DNA from: Flavobacterium sp. HTF
Lineage (GTDB): Bacteria; Bacteroidota; Bacteroidia; Flavobacteriales; Flavobacteriaceae
Direction: 5' to 3'
Length of the DNA: 46,527 nucleotides
Assembly: GCF_003105115.1 (NCBI RefSeq)
Contig: NZ_QETH01000033.1
Location: 1 to 46,527 of the forward strand
The notes under the pieces were generated by a model, which saw only the letters and a list, made by a program, of their open reading frames with translations, was not told where the DNA came from and did no database searches. Position numbers and translations under genes: made by a program. Shown here piece by piece: positions 37,197 to 46,510 of this stretch; positions within the stretch are counted from its first letter, which is position 1; each line of letters starts with the position of its first letter.

Positions 37197-38132
37197 ATGA
37201 AAAAAATAATACTTTTTATAAGTTTTCTCTTTTATATAACCTCAGTTTCCGCGCAACAAGACCCGGAGTACACACACTATATGTATAATATGAGCGTGGT
37301 CAATCCTGCGTATGCAACAGGAACCCCTTCGATGTTAAATCTTGGCGGATTGTACAGAACCCAATGGGTGGGAGCAGTTGGAGCACCAAAAACGTTTACT
37401 TTTTTTGGACACAGCGCTTTGTCTGAAAAAGTTGAAGTGGGTTTGTCATTAATATCCGATGATATTGGTGATGGCGCTAAAAAAGAAAATAACGTATATG
37501 CAGATTTTGCTTATGTTTTGGACTTAGGTGGGAAAAATAAACTTTCATTAGGGCTTAAAGCCGGATTTTCATCCATGCAAACCAACTTTAACGGGTTTGT
37601 TCTTCAAAGCGGAAATGCAAGTACAGATAAGGCTTTCGCTGAAGATGTAAATGTGACGAAGCCAAATATTGGTGTAGGGGCTTATTATTTTAGGGATAAT
37701 TTATATGTAGGACTATCAGTTCCCAATTTATTAAAATCAAAACATATTGAAGAAAAATCAGGAATAAACGCTTTTGGTTCAGAAAATATTCACACCTTCC
37801 TGACTGCCGGATATGTTTTTGAGGTCAATGACAGGCTAAAACTGAAGCCTGCAGTGATGTCAAAATTTGTAAAAGGCGCACCCGTTTCTGTAGATTTGAC
37901 CGCCAATGTTTTATATAATGAAAAATTTGAGCTGGGAGCAGCATACAGAATAGATGATTCTGTAAGTGCTCTGGCAAATATCAACATTACTCCATCTCTG
38001 AGAGTGGGTTATTCATACGATTACACACTGACAAATTTAGGTCAGTTCAATTCAGGAACACATGAAATTATGTTGTTGTTTGATTTAGATTTATTAGGAA
38101 AAGGATATGATAAATCACCAAGATTCTTCTAA
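37197..38132 (+). CDS. PorP/SprF-family type IX secretion outer-membrane protein
   Basis: The 311-residue protein has a signal peptide (KKIILFISFLFYITSVSAQ) and begins the mature chain with QDPEYTHYMYNMSVVNPAYAT, the hallmark of the PorP/SprF family. LGGLYRTQWVGAVGAPKTFTFFGH follows. The remainder is beta-barrel strands ending in the FDLDLLGKGYDKSPRFF tail. In Flavobacterium, SprF is needed to deliver SprB to the surface. By position this protein should help anchor or export the 877-residue upstream protein, 32 bp away. Confidence 0.9.
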   Translation: MKKIILFISFLFYITSVSAQQDPEYTHYMYNMSVVNPAYATGTPSMLNLGGLYRTQWVGAVGAPKTFTFFGHSALSEKVEVGLSLISDDIGDGAKKENNVYADFAYVLDLGGKNKLSLGLKAGFSSMQTNFNGFVLQSGNASTDKAFAEDVNVTKPNIGVGAYYFRDNLYVGLSVPNLLKSKHIEEKSGINAFGSENIHTFLTAGYVFEVNDRLKLKPAVMSKFVKGAPVSVDLTANVLYNEKFELGAAYRIDDSVSALANINITPSLRVGYSYDYTLTNLGQFNSGTHEIMLLFDLDLLGKGYDKSPRFF

Positions 38133-38133
38133 A

Positions 38134-40272
38134 ATGAAAAATATGAAAAAACTACTCGTTATTATATTCGTATTTTCAATACAGTTTATAAATGCCCAGG
38201 ATAAGGATTTGGTCAGAGCAAAACGTTTTTTTGATAAAACATATTATGCCGAATCTATTGTATTGTACACAAAATTAGCAGAAGAAAAACCATCTCAGGA
38301 AGTCATTAAAAATCTGGCAGATTCTTATTATTACACTAACAATCAGGTCAAAGCTCAACAATATTACAGACTTTTATTTCAGACCTATAATCAGGATTTA
38401 GAAAAGGGATATTATTTCAGATATGCCCAAACCTTAAAAGCCACAAATAATTACGATGAAGCGAATGTGATTCTAAAAGAATATTATTCTAAATCGGCAA
38501 ATCCTGACGATATAACTTATTTTGAAAAAGAATTAAAAGAGCTTGAAAATGTTTCTGCCATTGGCAATAGATTTGAAATTAAAAATCTGGCGGTTAATAC
38601 TCCAAACTCTGAGTTTGGAGCTGTTAAATACAATGATAATTTAGTTTTTGCAGCAGTAAAATTAAAACCCGGCCTATTTGATAAAAAATTCAAATGGGAT
38701 AATGAAACGTATTTGAATCTGGTTAAAGTGCCCATAAAAAATACCAATTCTGCGGATTCTCTGGTGCAGTATTTTGCCAGCGAATTAAAAACCGGAATGC
38801 ACGAATCTAATGCTGTTTTTACAAAAGACGGCAAAACAATTTACTTTACACGTAATAATTCCAAAAACGGGAAGAAAAGAAAAAACGATCAGAAAGTTTC
38901 AAATCTTCAGATTTTCAAAGCCGAATTAGTAAACGGAAAATGGACAAATGTAACATCGCTTCCGTTTAATAGCCCAAATTATTCTACTGAACATCCCGCT
39001 TTGAGTCCGGATGAAAAAATACTGTACTTTTCTTCTGATATGCCGGGATCAATTGGTTCGTTTGATATTTATTCGGTAAATGTAAATAAAGGAGCATTTG
39101 ATACCCCAAAAAATTTAGGACCAGTGATTAATACCGATAAAAGGGAACAATTTCCTTTTGTTGCAGCAGATAATAAACTCTATTTTTCTTCGGACGGACA
39201 TCTGGGATACGGATCTCTTGATGTATTTGTTTCTGAAATAAACGAAAATGAATATGCTAAACCAGTAAATGTGGGATTGCCGCTAAATTCAAATTTAGAT
39301 GATTTCTCATTTAATATAGATTCAGAGACTAAAGAAGGTTATTTTGCTTCCAACAGAGAAGGAGGAAAAGGCAGCGACGATATTTATCAGTTCAAAGAAA
39401 CAAAAGAGTTAATAGTAGAAGATTGCAAACAATTTATAGCCGGAACAATTACAGATATTGATACCAGACTGGTTTTAGAAAATGCTACAGTATTATTGCA
39501 GGATTCAGATAAAAAGACTTTGAATACAATTGTAACTGCTGCAGATGGTAAATTTAGTTTTACAGTTGACTGCGAAGCTTCTTACACCATTGTTGCGTTT
39601 AAAGAAAAATATACAAACGAATCTAAATCATTCACTTTAGATAAAACCAGAAACGTAACAAACGATGGTTCGCTGGCATTAAAATCTTTAGAAGCTATTA
39701 AACTGGAAGAAAAGGAAACTGCAGAAAAGAAAAGAAAGCAGGAAATCATTATTGAAGAAGAAAACAAGAAAAAAGAAGAACTGGCTATTATCGAATTAAA
39801 ACAAAAAGAGAAAAAAGCCAAAGAAGACGAAATTGTTACGGCAGAAATAAAGAAGAAAGAAAAAATAGATCAGATCTTAAAACAGGAAAAAGATGTAGTA
39901 AGAGACAAAGATCGTTTGATTATCAAAACAGATCCTATTTATTTTGATTATAATATGTGGTACATCCGAAAAGAATCAAAAGTGGTTTTAGGAAGGGTAG
40001 TGGCTTTAATGAATAAATACCCGGGAATGACTATCGAGATCGGATCTCATACTGATACTCGTGGAAATGCAAAATTTAATGAGAACCTGTCTCAGAAAAG
40101 AGCCGATTCTACACGAGATTTTATTATTCAGTCCGGTATAGATTCTAAAAGAGTTACTTCAAAAGGTTATGGGGAGTCGATGCCAATTGTAAAATGTAAA
40201 ACTGACGATTCGTGTACAGAAGAAGAACACGAGCTCAACAGGAGATCGGAGTTTGTGATTAAAAAATTGTAG
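38134..40272 (+). CDS. PorE-like OmpA-family protein (TPR, PD40 propeller, carboxypeptidase-regulatory domain, OmpA)
   Basis: I place the start at ATG 38134, one base after the SprF stop; the frame also opens at 38107, but the signal peptide (MKNMKKLLVIIFVFSIQFINAQ) begins at the later ATG. The 712-residue chain has TPRs (about 25-150), PD40/WD40-like repeats (HPALSPDEKILYFSSDMPGS, FPFVAADNKLYFSSDGHLG, YFASNREGGKGSDDIY), a carboxypeptidase-regulatory-like domain (about 435-520), a charged K/E coiled coil (about 535-595) and OmpA_C (about 600-712, SHTDTRGNAKFNENLSQKRA). This is the PorE/SprE-linked T9SS layout, anchoring the secretion system to peptidoglycan. Confidence 0.88.
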   Translation: MKNMKKLLVIIFVFSIQFINAQDKDLVRAKRFFDKTYYAESIVLYTKLAEEKPSQEVIKNLADSYYYTNNQVKAQQYYRLLFQTYNQDLEKGYYFRYAQTLKATNNYDEANVILKEYYSKSANPDDITYFEKELKELENVSAIGNRFEIKNLAVNTPNSEFGAVKYNDNLVFAAVKLKPGLFDKKFKWDNETYLNLVKVPIKNTNSADSLVQYFASELKTGMHESNAVFTKDGKTIYFTRNNSKNGKKRKNDQKVSNLQIFKAELVNGKWTNVTSLPFNSPNYSTEHPALSPDEKILYFSSDMPGSIGSFDIYSVNVNKGAFDTPKNLGPVINTDKREQFPFVAADNKLYFSSDGHLGYGSLDVFVSEINENEYAKPVNVGLPLNSNLDDFSFNIDSETKEGYFASNREGGKGSDDIYQFKETKELIVEDCKQFIAGTITDIDTRLVLENATVLLQDSDKKTLNTIVTAADGKFSFTVDCEASYTIVAFKEKYTNESKSFTLDKTRNVTNDGSLALKSLEAIKLEEKETAEKKRKQEIIIEEENKKKEELAIIELKQKEKKAKEDEIVTAEIKKKEKIDQILKQEKDVVRDKDRLIIKTDPIYFDYNMWYIRKESKVVLGRVVALMNKYPGMTIEIGSHTDTRGNAKFNENLSQKRADSTRDFIIQSGIDSKRVTSKGYGESMPIVKCKTDDSCTEEEHELNRRSEFVIKKL

Positions 40273-40294
40273 CATAATTCCGAATCATAAGAAA

Positions 40295-40341
40295 AAGAAA
40301 AGCTTCAAAATAAATGTTTAATTTTGAAGCTTTTCTTTTTT
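40295..40341 (+). terminator. Intrinsic terminator after the T9SS trio
   Basis: AAGAAAAGCTTCAAAAT (40295-40311) pairs perfectly with 40321-40337 in a 17-bp stem, followed by a T-run. Confidence 0.8.
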
Positions 40342-40384
40342 TTTAATTATTTTTATAGAATAACAATGACTTAAAAATTTAATT

Positions 40385-40867
40385 ATGAGAAAACTTGTCT
40401 TATCTTCTTTACTATTAACTTGTATTGCATTTCAAAGTTGTAAAAATGAAGAAAAACAAAAAGAAGCAGAAGCGGCAAAAGAAGAAGCCGAAAAAATTGT
40501 AAGATCTGAATGTTACAAAGCAATTTATGAAAATGATACAATTGATTTAAAACTAAATACGTTAAAAAACGGAAAATTAGCCGGTGACCTGATTATGAAA
40601 GTGGCTCCTTCAACGGTAAGAAAGGGTGAAGTAGCAGGTGAATTTCATGGTGATACATTGTTTATTGATTACCCATCTACAGACGCAGCCACTAAAAATA
40701 AAACATTCAAAAACCCTATGGCGCTTTTAAAAAAGGATAAGCAGCTTATTTTAGGAAACGGAACCATGCAGACTACAATGGGAGTTACATATTTAGTCAA
40801 AGATAAACCAATTGATTTTGAACGTGTAAAATACAAGTTCGAAAAAACGGAATGCTCTGATAAATAA
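40385..40867 (+). CDS. Hypothetical lipoprotein
   Basis: The 160-residue protein has a lipoprotein signal peptide with lipobox FQSC and lipidation at Cys19 (LLLTCIAFQSC). The residues after the Cys are KNEEK; acidic residues there resemble the lipoprotein export signals described in Flavobacteriia, so surface exposure is possible. A short charged helix (about 20-45) precedes a beta-rich domain with ECYKAIYENDTIDLKL and GDLIMKVAPSTVRKGEVAGEF. I do not recognise the family. It stands between two terminators. Confidence 0.7.
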   Translation: MRKLVLSSLLLTCIAFQSCKNEEKQKEAEAAKEEAEKIVRSECYKAIYENDTIDLKLNTLKNGKLAGDLIMKVAPSTVRKGEVAGEFHGDTLFIDYPSTDAATKNKTFKNPMALLKKDKQLILGNGTMQTTMGVTYLVKDKPIDFERVKYKFEKTECSDK

Positions 40868-40920
40868 TAAAAAAACAGATAATTAAAACCTCTCAGGTTT
40901 AATTTGGAAATTATAAAAAA

Positions 40921-40951
40921 AAGCCGTTTCGATTAAGAAACGGCTTTACTA
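40921..40951. terminator. Bidirectional terminator between the lipoprotein and DUF1573 genes
   Basis: AAGCCGTTTC (40921-40930) and GAAACGGCTT (40937-40946) form a perfect 10-bp stem. The A-run to its left gives a long T-run for the - strand gene; the + side T-run is short. Confidence 0.75.
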
Positions 40952-40970
40952 TTTTTAGATTTTAATTTTT

Positions 40971-41351
40971 TTAGAAAACTTCACCTTTGATTTTTAAGGC
41001 TACACGACCGTCAGGATAATTGACAGCATTGGTTTCAACCGTAATTGTTTTACGAATTGGTCCGGCAGTCATATTGTATTTAACGTCAATTTTCCCTTTT
41101 TTTCCGGGCATAATTGCACCACCTGGTTTTGTAACAACGATTGAACTTACAGTAGATTCAGCAGATGTAATTAATAATGGAGCATCTCCGGTGTTTGTAA
41201 ACTCAAAAGAGCGAACCCCGTTATCACTTTTAGAAATTTTTCCATAATCGATTGTGTTGTCTGGCGCTGTAAATTCAATTTTTGGGCCGTTTTGTGCATA
41301 ACCGAGTGCGCTAAACAATACGATTACAATAAAAGAGGCAACATTTTTCAT
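40971..41351 (-). CDS. DUF1573-family exported protein
   Basis: The 126-residue protein has a signal peptide (ASFIVIVLFSALGYAQ) and an immunoglobulin-like DUF1573 domain: FTAPDNTIDYGKISKSDNGV, FEFTNTGDAPLLITSAES, then GGAIMPGKKGKIDVKYN and ITVETNA. Typical members carry a CGCT motif after the SAES-like segment; here it reads STVSSIVVT, so the cysteines are lost. Its function is unknown. It should be periplasmic. Confidence 0.82.
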   Translation of the reverse strand: MKNVASFIVIVLFSALGYAQNGPKIEFTAPDNTIDYGKISKSDNGVRSFEFTNTGDAPLLITSAESTVSSIVVTKPGGAIMPGKKGKIDVKYNMTAGPIRKTITVETNAVNYPDGRVALKIKGEVF

Positions 41352-41420
41352 TTGAAATTGTTTTTAAGTTGTAAGTAAATATACTTTGTTTTAATTAATA
41401 CACAAATTATTATTTCTCTT

Positions 41421-41449
41421 TTTATAGTGTACTTAATTATTTACTTTTG
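41421..41449 (+). promoter_or_regulatory. Candidate valS promoter
   Basis: TACTTTTG at 41442-41449 matches TAnnTTTG exactly, and TTTA at 41421-41424 is a weak -33 at 17 nt. The leader would be about 118 nt, long enough for a regulatory structure, although no T-box is expected in this phylum and none was seen. Confidence 0.45.
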
Positions 41450-41573
41450 CTGACAATACAAATACAAAAACTGAACCAAAGTATAAAAGTGAAGTTCTTT
41501 AGCCATTTTTAAAGCAAAAGGTTAAACGTCCGACAAATAAATAATTTAACAGAAATAACATATCCACGATAAA

Positions 41574-44207
41574 ATGACAATTCCAGCACAATTTGACGCT
41601 AAGACGATCGAGAATAAATGGTATGAGTATTGGATGAAAAACAATTATTTTCATTCAGAACCAGATCACAGAACACCTTATACAATTGTAATCCCGCCGC
41701 CAAACGTCACTGGAGTCCTTCATATGGGGCATATGCTGAACAATACAATTCAGGATGTTTTAATTCGTAGAGCACGTCTTAAAGGATTCAATGCCTGCTG
41801 GGTACCGGGAACGGATCACGCTTCTATTGCTACAGAAGCAAAAGTTGTGGCTAAATTAAAAGCAGAGGGAATCAACAAAAATGATTTAACACGTGAAGAA
41901 TTTTTGGCCCATGCCTGGGAATGGACTGATAAATATGGCGGGGTAATCTTAGATCAGCTTAAAAAACTGGGAGCTTCCTGCGACTGGGAAAGAACTAAAT
42001 TTACAATGGATCCTGACATGTCTGCATCTGTAATTAAATCTTTTGTTGACTTATACAATAAAGGATTAATCTACAGGGGCTACCGAATGGTAAACTGGGA
42101 TCCCGAAGCAAAAACTACTTTATCAGATGAAGAAGTTATTTATGAAGAACAACAAGGGAAATTATTTTTCTTAAAATATAAAATTGAAGGAACTGAGGAA
42201 TTTTTGACCATTGCCACAACTCGTCCGGAAACTATTTTTGGGGATACGGCAATTTGTATCAATCCGAACGACGAGCGTTTTACACATTTAAAAGGTAAAA
42301 AAGCAATCGTTCCTATCTGCGGCAGAGTAATTCCGATTATCGAAGACGAATATGTAGACGTTGAATTCGGAACAGGATGTCTGAAAGTAACTCCTGCACA
42401 CGACATGAACGATAAAACTTTAGGAGAAAAACACAATCTTGAGATCGTTGATATTTTTAATGAAGATGCGACTTTAAACAGCTTCGGATTGCATTATCAG
42501 GGAAAAGACCGTTTTGTTGTTCGTACAGAAATCGCAAAAGAATTAGAAGAAATTGGAGCTTTGGCGAAGACCGAAATCCATTTGAATAAAGTTGGAACTT
42601 CTGAAAGAACCAAAGCCGTAATCGAACCAAGATTATCTGATCAGTGGTTTTTGAAAATGGAGGATTTAGTAAAGCCGGCCATTAAATCTGTTTTAGAAAC
42701 AGGAGAGATCAAATTACATCCAAAACGTTTTGAAAACACGTATGCGCATTGGTTAAATAATATTCGTGACTGGAATATTTCCCGTCAATTATGGTGGGGA
42801 CAACAAATTCCGGCATATTATTACGGAGACGGAAAAGAAGATTTTGTAGTTGCTGAAAATATCGAAGATGCACTAAAATTAGCACAAGAAGCAACAAACA
42901 ATAAACAATTAACAACAAACGACCTTAAGCAGGATGTTGACGCCTTAGATACCTGGTTTTCATCATGGCTTTGGCCAATGTCGGTTTTTGGAGGAATAAT
43001 GGATCCTGAAAGTGCGGATTATAAATATTATTATCCAACAAATGATTTAGTTACCGGTCCGGATATTTTATTCTTCTGGGTGGCCAGAATGATTATAGCA
43101 GGTTATGAATATGCAGGTGAAAAACCATTTACAAATGTATATCTGACTGGTTTGGTTCGTGATAAACAACGTCGTAAAATGTCTAAATCATTAGGAAATT
43201 CTCCTGATCCTTTAGATTTAATTGACGCTTTTGGTGCAGATGGTGTTCGTGTAGGTTTGCTTTTAAGCGCTTCTGCAGGAAATGATATTATGTTTGATGA
43301 AGAATTATGTAATCAGGGAAAAGCGTTTTCAAACAAGATTTGGAATGCTTTCAAATTAATCAAAGGATGGGAAGTTTCAGAAACAATTCCACAGCCAGAA
43401 TCATCAAAAGTGGCAATCGAATGGTACGAAGCTAAGTTGCAACAGACTTTAGTTGACATTGAAGATAATTTTGAGAAATACAGAATTTCAGATTCTCTTA
43501 TGGCAATTTATAAATTGGTTTGGGATGATTTCTGTTCATGGTTCTTAGAAATGATCAAGCCGGCTTATCAACAGCCAATTGATAAAGCGACTTTTGATAA
43601 AGCAATCGAAATGTTAGAAAGCAACCTGAAGTTATTGCATCCGTTTATGCCTTTCTTAACGGAAGAAATCTGGCAGTTAATTGCTGAAAGAACTCCGGTA
43701 GAAGCTTTAATTGTTTCGACCTGGCCGGAATTAAAACCATTTGATGCTAAATTAATTGCTGATTTTGAAAATTCAATTGAAGTAATTTCCGGAATCAGAA
43801 CCATTCGTAAAGACAAAAATATTCCGTTTAAAGATGCTATCGAATTAAAAGGAATTAACAGTGAAAATGTTTCGACTTATTTCGATTCAATTGTAACAAA
43901 ATTAGGAAACGTTTCTGCTTTCGAATATGTTTCTGAAAAAGTAGACGGCGCGTTATCTTTCCGTGTAAAATCAAATGAATATTTCATTCCGATTACAGGA
44001 AATATCGATGTTGAAGCTGAAATCGCAAAACTGACAGAAGAATTGAATTACACAAAAGGATTCCTGAAATCTGTAGAAGCAAAACTTTCAAACGAGAAAT
44101 TCGTAAACGGAGCTCCGGAAAAAGTTTTAAACATAGAAAAACAAAAACAAGCAGATGCTTTAGCAAAAATTGCTACAATCGAGCAGAGTTTAGCCGGTTT
44201 GAAATAA
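41574..44207 (+). CDS. valS: Valine--tRNA ligase
   Basis: The 877-residue class I synthetase has the HIGH box HMGH at 50-53 (PPPNVTGVLHMGHMLN) and the KMSKS box at about 535-539 (RRKMSKSLGNSPDPLD). The editing (CP1) domain with TTRPETIFGDTAICINP lies near 214-230. WAPGTD-type zinc-free core and W-rich motifs (DTWFSSWLWPMS) fit ValRS. The C-terminal coiled-coil arm (about 815-877, IAKLTEELNYTKGFLKSVEAKL) identifies ValRS rather than IleRS. It is monocistronic. Confidence 0.96.
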   Translation: MTIPAQFDAKTIENKWYEYWMKNNYFHSEPDHRTPYTIVIPPPNVTGVLHMGHMLNNTIQDVLIRRARLKGFNACWVPGTDHASIATEAKVVAKLKAEGINKNDLTREEFLAHAWEWTDKYGGVILDQLKKLGASCDWERTKFTMDPDMSASVIKSFVDLYNKGLIYRGYRMVNWDPEAKTTLSDEEVIYEEQQGKLFFLKYKIEGTEEFLTIATTRPETIFGDTAICINPNDERFTHLKGKKAIVPICGRVIPIIEDEYVDVEFGTGCLKVTPAHDMNDKTLGEKHNLEIVDIFNEDATLNSFGLHYQGKDRFVVRTEIAKELEEIGALAKTEIHLNKVGTSERTKAVIEPRLSDQWFLKMEDLVKPAIKSVLETGEIKLHPKRFENTYAHWLNNIRDWNISRQLWWGQQIPAYYYGDGKEDFVVAENIEDALKLAQEATNNKQLTTNDLKQDVDALDTWFSSWLWPMSVFGGIMDPESADYKYYYPTNDLVTGPDILFFWVARMIIAGYEYAGEKPFTNVYLTGLVRDKQRRKMSKSLGNSPDPLDLIDAFGADGVRVGLLLSASAGNDIMFDEELCNQGKAFSNKIWNAFKLIKGWEVSETIPQPESSKVAIEWYEAKLQQTLVDIEDNFEKYRISDSLMAIYKLVWDDFCSWFLEMIKPAYQQPIDKATFDKAIEMLESNLKLLHPFMPFLTEEIWQLIAERTPVEALIVSTWPELKPFDAKLIADFENSIEVISGIRTIRKDKNIPFKDAIELKGINSENVSTYFDSIVTKLGNVSAFEYVSEKVDGALSFRVKSNEYFIPITGNIDVEAEIAKLTEELNYTKGFLKSVEAKLSNEKFVNGAPEKVLNIEKQKQADALAKIATIEQSLAGLK

Positions 44208-44234
44208 GAGATTTCTCTGTTAAATTATAAAATT

Positions 44235-44270
44235 AAAACCCGACAGGATTCAAAATCTGTCGGGTTTTTT
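44235..44270 (+). terminator. Intrinsic terminator after valS
   Basis: AAAACCCGACAG (44235-44246) pairs with CTGTCGGGTTTT (44257-44268), a perfect 12-bp stem with a T-run. Confidence 0.8.
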
Positions 44271-44288
44271 GATTTATACGGTACTATT

Positions 44289-44310
44289 GTCATCCTGACG
44301 AAGGAAGGAA
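44289..44310. repeat. Possible intergenic repeat fragment (GTCATCCTGACGAAGGAAGG)
   Basis: The string resembles the GTCATCCTGA...GAAGGA elements that recur between genes in Flavobacteriia. Only one copy is in the window, so the call rests on memory of the motif. Confidence 0.3.
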
Positions 44311-44400
44311 TGATAAACAATACGTTTTTTTTCTTGTTGAATTAAAAAATGATAAGAAATGTTGTAATGTTTGAAATTCAAGGATTTTAAAACAAAGGTA

Positions 44401-45024
44401 TTATTTCCAAAAAATGTCTTTTATATAAAATACTGTATCTATAAACTGAAGAATACCATTTTCTGTTAAAACGTTTTCATCATGCAGATCTTCAAGAATA
44501 ATTCCTAGCTCAGGATTGTAATAGTCATTATTTTTGGTGTTTAAAAATCCATTAGCAATCATGAAGTTCTTAACTGATTCTAAATCAGTTTTTTGAGTTG
44601 CTTTTACATATGGCTGTTCAACAACTGCAAATAAAATATCCTCAGTTTTATAAAATCCGAGTAAGTTGTAAGCAGTGTCGGGAAAAAAATAATTATTTAA
44701 AAGTAAGTTGTTAAAATAATCAACCCAGGAACTATAATATATGGAATCATTTAGTTTGATTACCGTTTTTCCATCTTTTAGGTAAACTTTTTGTTCAGCA
44801 CCTTCAGAAATATAATCATCAAGATTAATGTCAAAAATCCAAAGATTGTTTTTTCTGATAAATCTTTCTAAGGTCTCTGTTTCTTGCTTTTTGAAATGCT
44901 TGAATTCTTTAGCCATTTCACTTGTTCTTTGGCTTCGGCTAATGTAACGGGTTGCTGCTTGGATAATTGATCCATGCTTAACTTCGCTCTTTCCTGAAAT
45001 GATAAGTTGCAATTCATGTTTCAT
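44401..45024 (-). CDS. Orphan protein-kinase-fold protein (polyvalent-protein kinase type)
   Basis: The 207-residue protein has a compact kinase-like layout. The nucleotide loop is ISEGAEQKVYL (72-82) and the lysine equivalent is K90 in KTVIKL. The catalytic loop LEDLHDENVL (177-186) contains an acid and an Asn like the HxDxxxxN of small-molecule and protein kinases. FIDTVF (194-199) supplies the metal-binding Asp of a DFG-like motif. This matches the kinase domain described in phage/mobile polyvalent proteins, but here it is free-standing. The N-terminal helical region (about 14-60) is rich in Lys, Arg and Gln. No toxin, phage or transposon gene is adjacent. Substrate unknown. Confidence 0.6.
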   Translation of the reverse strand: MKHELQLIISGKSEVKHGSIIQAATRYISRSQRTSEMAKEFKHFKKQETETLERFIRKNNLWIFDINLDDYISEGAEQKVYLKDGKTVIKLNDSIYYSSWVDYFNNLLLNNYFFPDTAYNLLGFYKTEDILFAVVEQPYVKATQKTDLESVKNFMIANGFLNTKNNDYYNPELGIILEDLHDENVLTENGILQFIDTVFYIKDIFWK

Positions 45025-45091
45025 ATAATAAAATGTAAAAGTATTATATTTTATTATAATATCAAATGATGCCAGATATTGCAGGTTTTGT

Positions 45092-46405
45092 TTACTTTCT
45101 CTTCCTCAAAGCCAAAAACAACGGATAAGAAACCAAAGTAATCCCGACAATAATGATAAAGCTTTTTGGATCACTGTAAATAAAACCGATCAGTAATGCT
45201 ATAGAAGCAATAATAGCAATTATCGTACTCCACGGATACCAAAAGGAATGATAAGGTCGTGGTAAATTTGGTTCTTTGGTTCTTAATTTCAGAAGTGAAT
45301 AATAAGCCAGTCCCCAAACAATAATCGAGATAAAAGCAGCAAAAGAAAAAAGTACTTCGAAAGATCCAATGCAGATTAAAAACAGACTGAAAAGCGATGA
45401 AACTAAAAGCGCAACAATTGGAGTTCCGCCTTTATTTACCGTTGTTCCTTTTTCGATAAAAAAACCGTCACGACTTAATCCATAAAGAATTCTTGGCGGA
45501 ATCATCATAAAAGCATTCAAAATACTGATTAAAGAGAAAATTGAAATTACGGTAACAATAATGGCACCGTTTTCTCCAAAAAGAATCTTCGCAACATCGG
45601 CCGCAGCCAGATTCGATTTGGCTAAAGTTTCGATTGGAAGAACATGAAAAAAAGCAATGTTTACCAAAACATAAATCGCTACAACAAGCAAAACACCACT
45701 GTATAATGATTTTGGAATGTTTTTGCCAGGATCCTCGTTTTCTTCGGCAAAAAAACAAACACTGTTCCAGCCATTATACGTTCCTATGATAAGCTGTAAT
45801 GATTTGAAAAAGCCAAAAATAAGTCCGATTTGAAAGATTGAACTATCGGTTTCAATTTTTGGAACCTCAACACCAGAATACATAAAACAAGCGATTACCA
45901 AAGCCACAAAACAAATTACTTTTAAGAAACTGGTAATCTGCTGAATCACACTACCGTTTTTTACACCGCTCAAGTGAATAAGTACAAAGGCAATTAATAA
46001 CGAAATAGATATTACAGTTGAATAGTGGGCAAGTTGTGGAAATAAAATAATAGTGTATTCACTAATCACAATGCAGTAAAATGCAGGCGGAATAGCATTG
46101 ACAATGTAATCAAACCAACCGGAAAGAAATCCGGCATATTCGCCCAAAGCTCTTTTGATGTAATTATAAGACCCGCCGGCTTTTGGCAGCATTGTGGCAA
46201 GTTCAGAATAGGAGTTTGCACCCAGCAAAACGTAAAAACCACCAAAAAGCCAGGAAGCAATAATGAGCCAGTAATTATCAAGCATTTCTGCAATCGTTCC
46301 GGGTGTTCGCAAAATACCAACTCCAATGGTTCCGCCAATTAAAACGGCAATATTAAAACTTAAACCTAAACTCTTTTTTAATTGGTTCTTTGTGGAATCT
46401 GACAT
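45092..46405 (-). CDS. APC-family amino-acid permease
   Basis: The 437-residue inner-membrane protein has about 12 hydrophobic helices. The first contains the substrate-binding glycine motif of the family (AVLIGGTIGVGILRTPG, about 20-36). PKAGGSYNYIKRALGEYAGFLSGW (74-97) is the conserved loop after helix 2. FFAEENEDPGKNIPKSLYSG (about 218-237) is the helix 6-7 loop signature. It probably imports or exchanges an amino acid; the substrate is not predictable. It lies 67 bp upstream of the kinase-like gene on the same strand, and the two might be cotranscribed. Confidence 0.88.
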   Translation of the reverse strand: MSDSTKNQLKKSLGLSFNIAVLIGGTIGVGILRTPGTIAEMLDNYWLIIASWLFGGFYVLLGANSYSELATMLPKAGGSYNYIKRALGEYAGFLSGWFDYIVNAIPPAFYCIVISEYTIILFPQLAHYSTVISISLLIAFVLIHLSGVKNGSVIQQITSFLKVICFVALVIACFMYSGVEVPKIETDSSIFQIGLIFGFFKSLQLIIGTYNGWNSVCFFAEENEDPGKNIPKSLYSGVLLVVAIYVLVNIAFFHVLPIETLAKSNLAAADVAKILFGENGAIIVTVISIFSLISILNAFMMIPPRILYGLSRDGFFIEKGTTVNKGGTPIVALLVSSLFSLFLICIGSFEVLFSFAAFISIIVWGLAYYSLLKLRTKEPNLPRPYHSFWYPWSTIIAIIASIALLIGFIYSDPKSFIIIVGITLVSYPLFLALRKRK

Positions 46406-46482
46406 TTTTAAATTTTATTTTTGTGTGGTCTGTGGTGGTAAAAGTAATTATAATAAAAATAGTTTCTTTTTTAAAATCAAAA

Positions 46483-46510
46483 AAACCTCATCTATTGCTA
46501 AATGAGGTTT
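46483..46510 (-). terminator. Terminator of a - strand gene beyond the right edge
   Basis: AAACCTCAT (46483-46491) and ATGAGGTTT (46502-46510) form a 9-bp stem. Read on the - strand it runs into a long T-run, so it should end a gene located just past the window. Confidence 0.65.

Noticed and set aside
38107..38133. Earlier start of the OmpA/PorE-like gene overlapping the SprF-like gene
   Set aside because: The first nine residues are polar and would precede the signal peptide; ATG 38134 gives a normal one.
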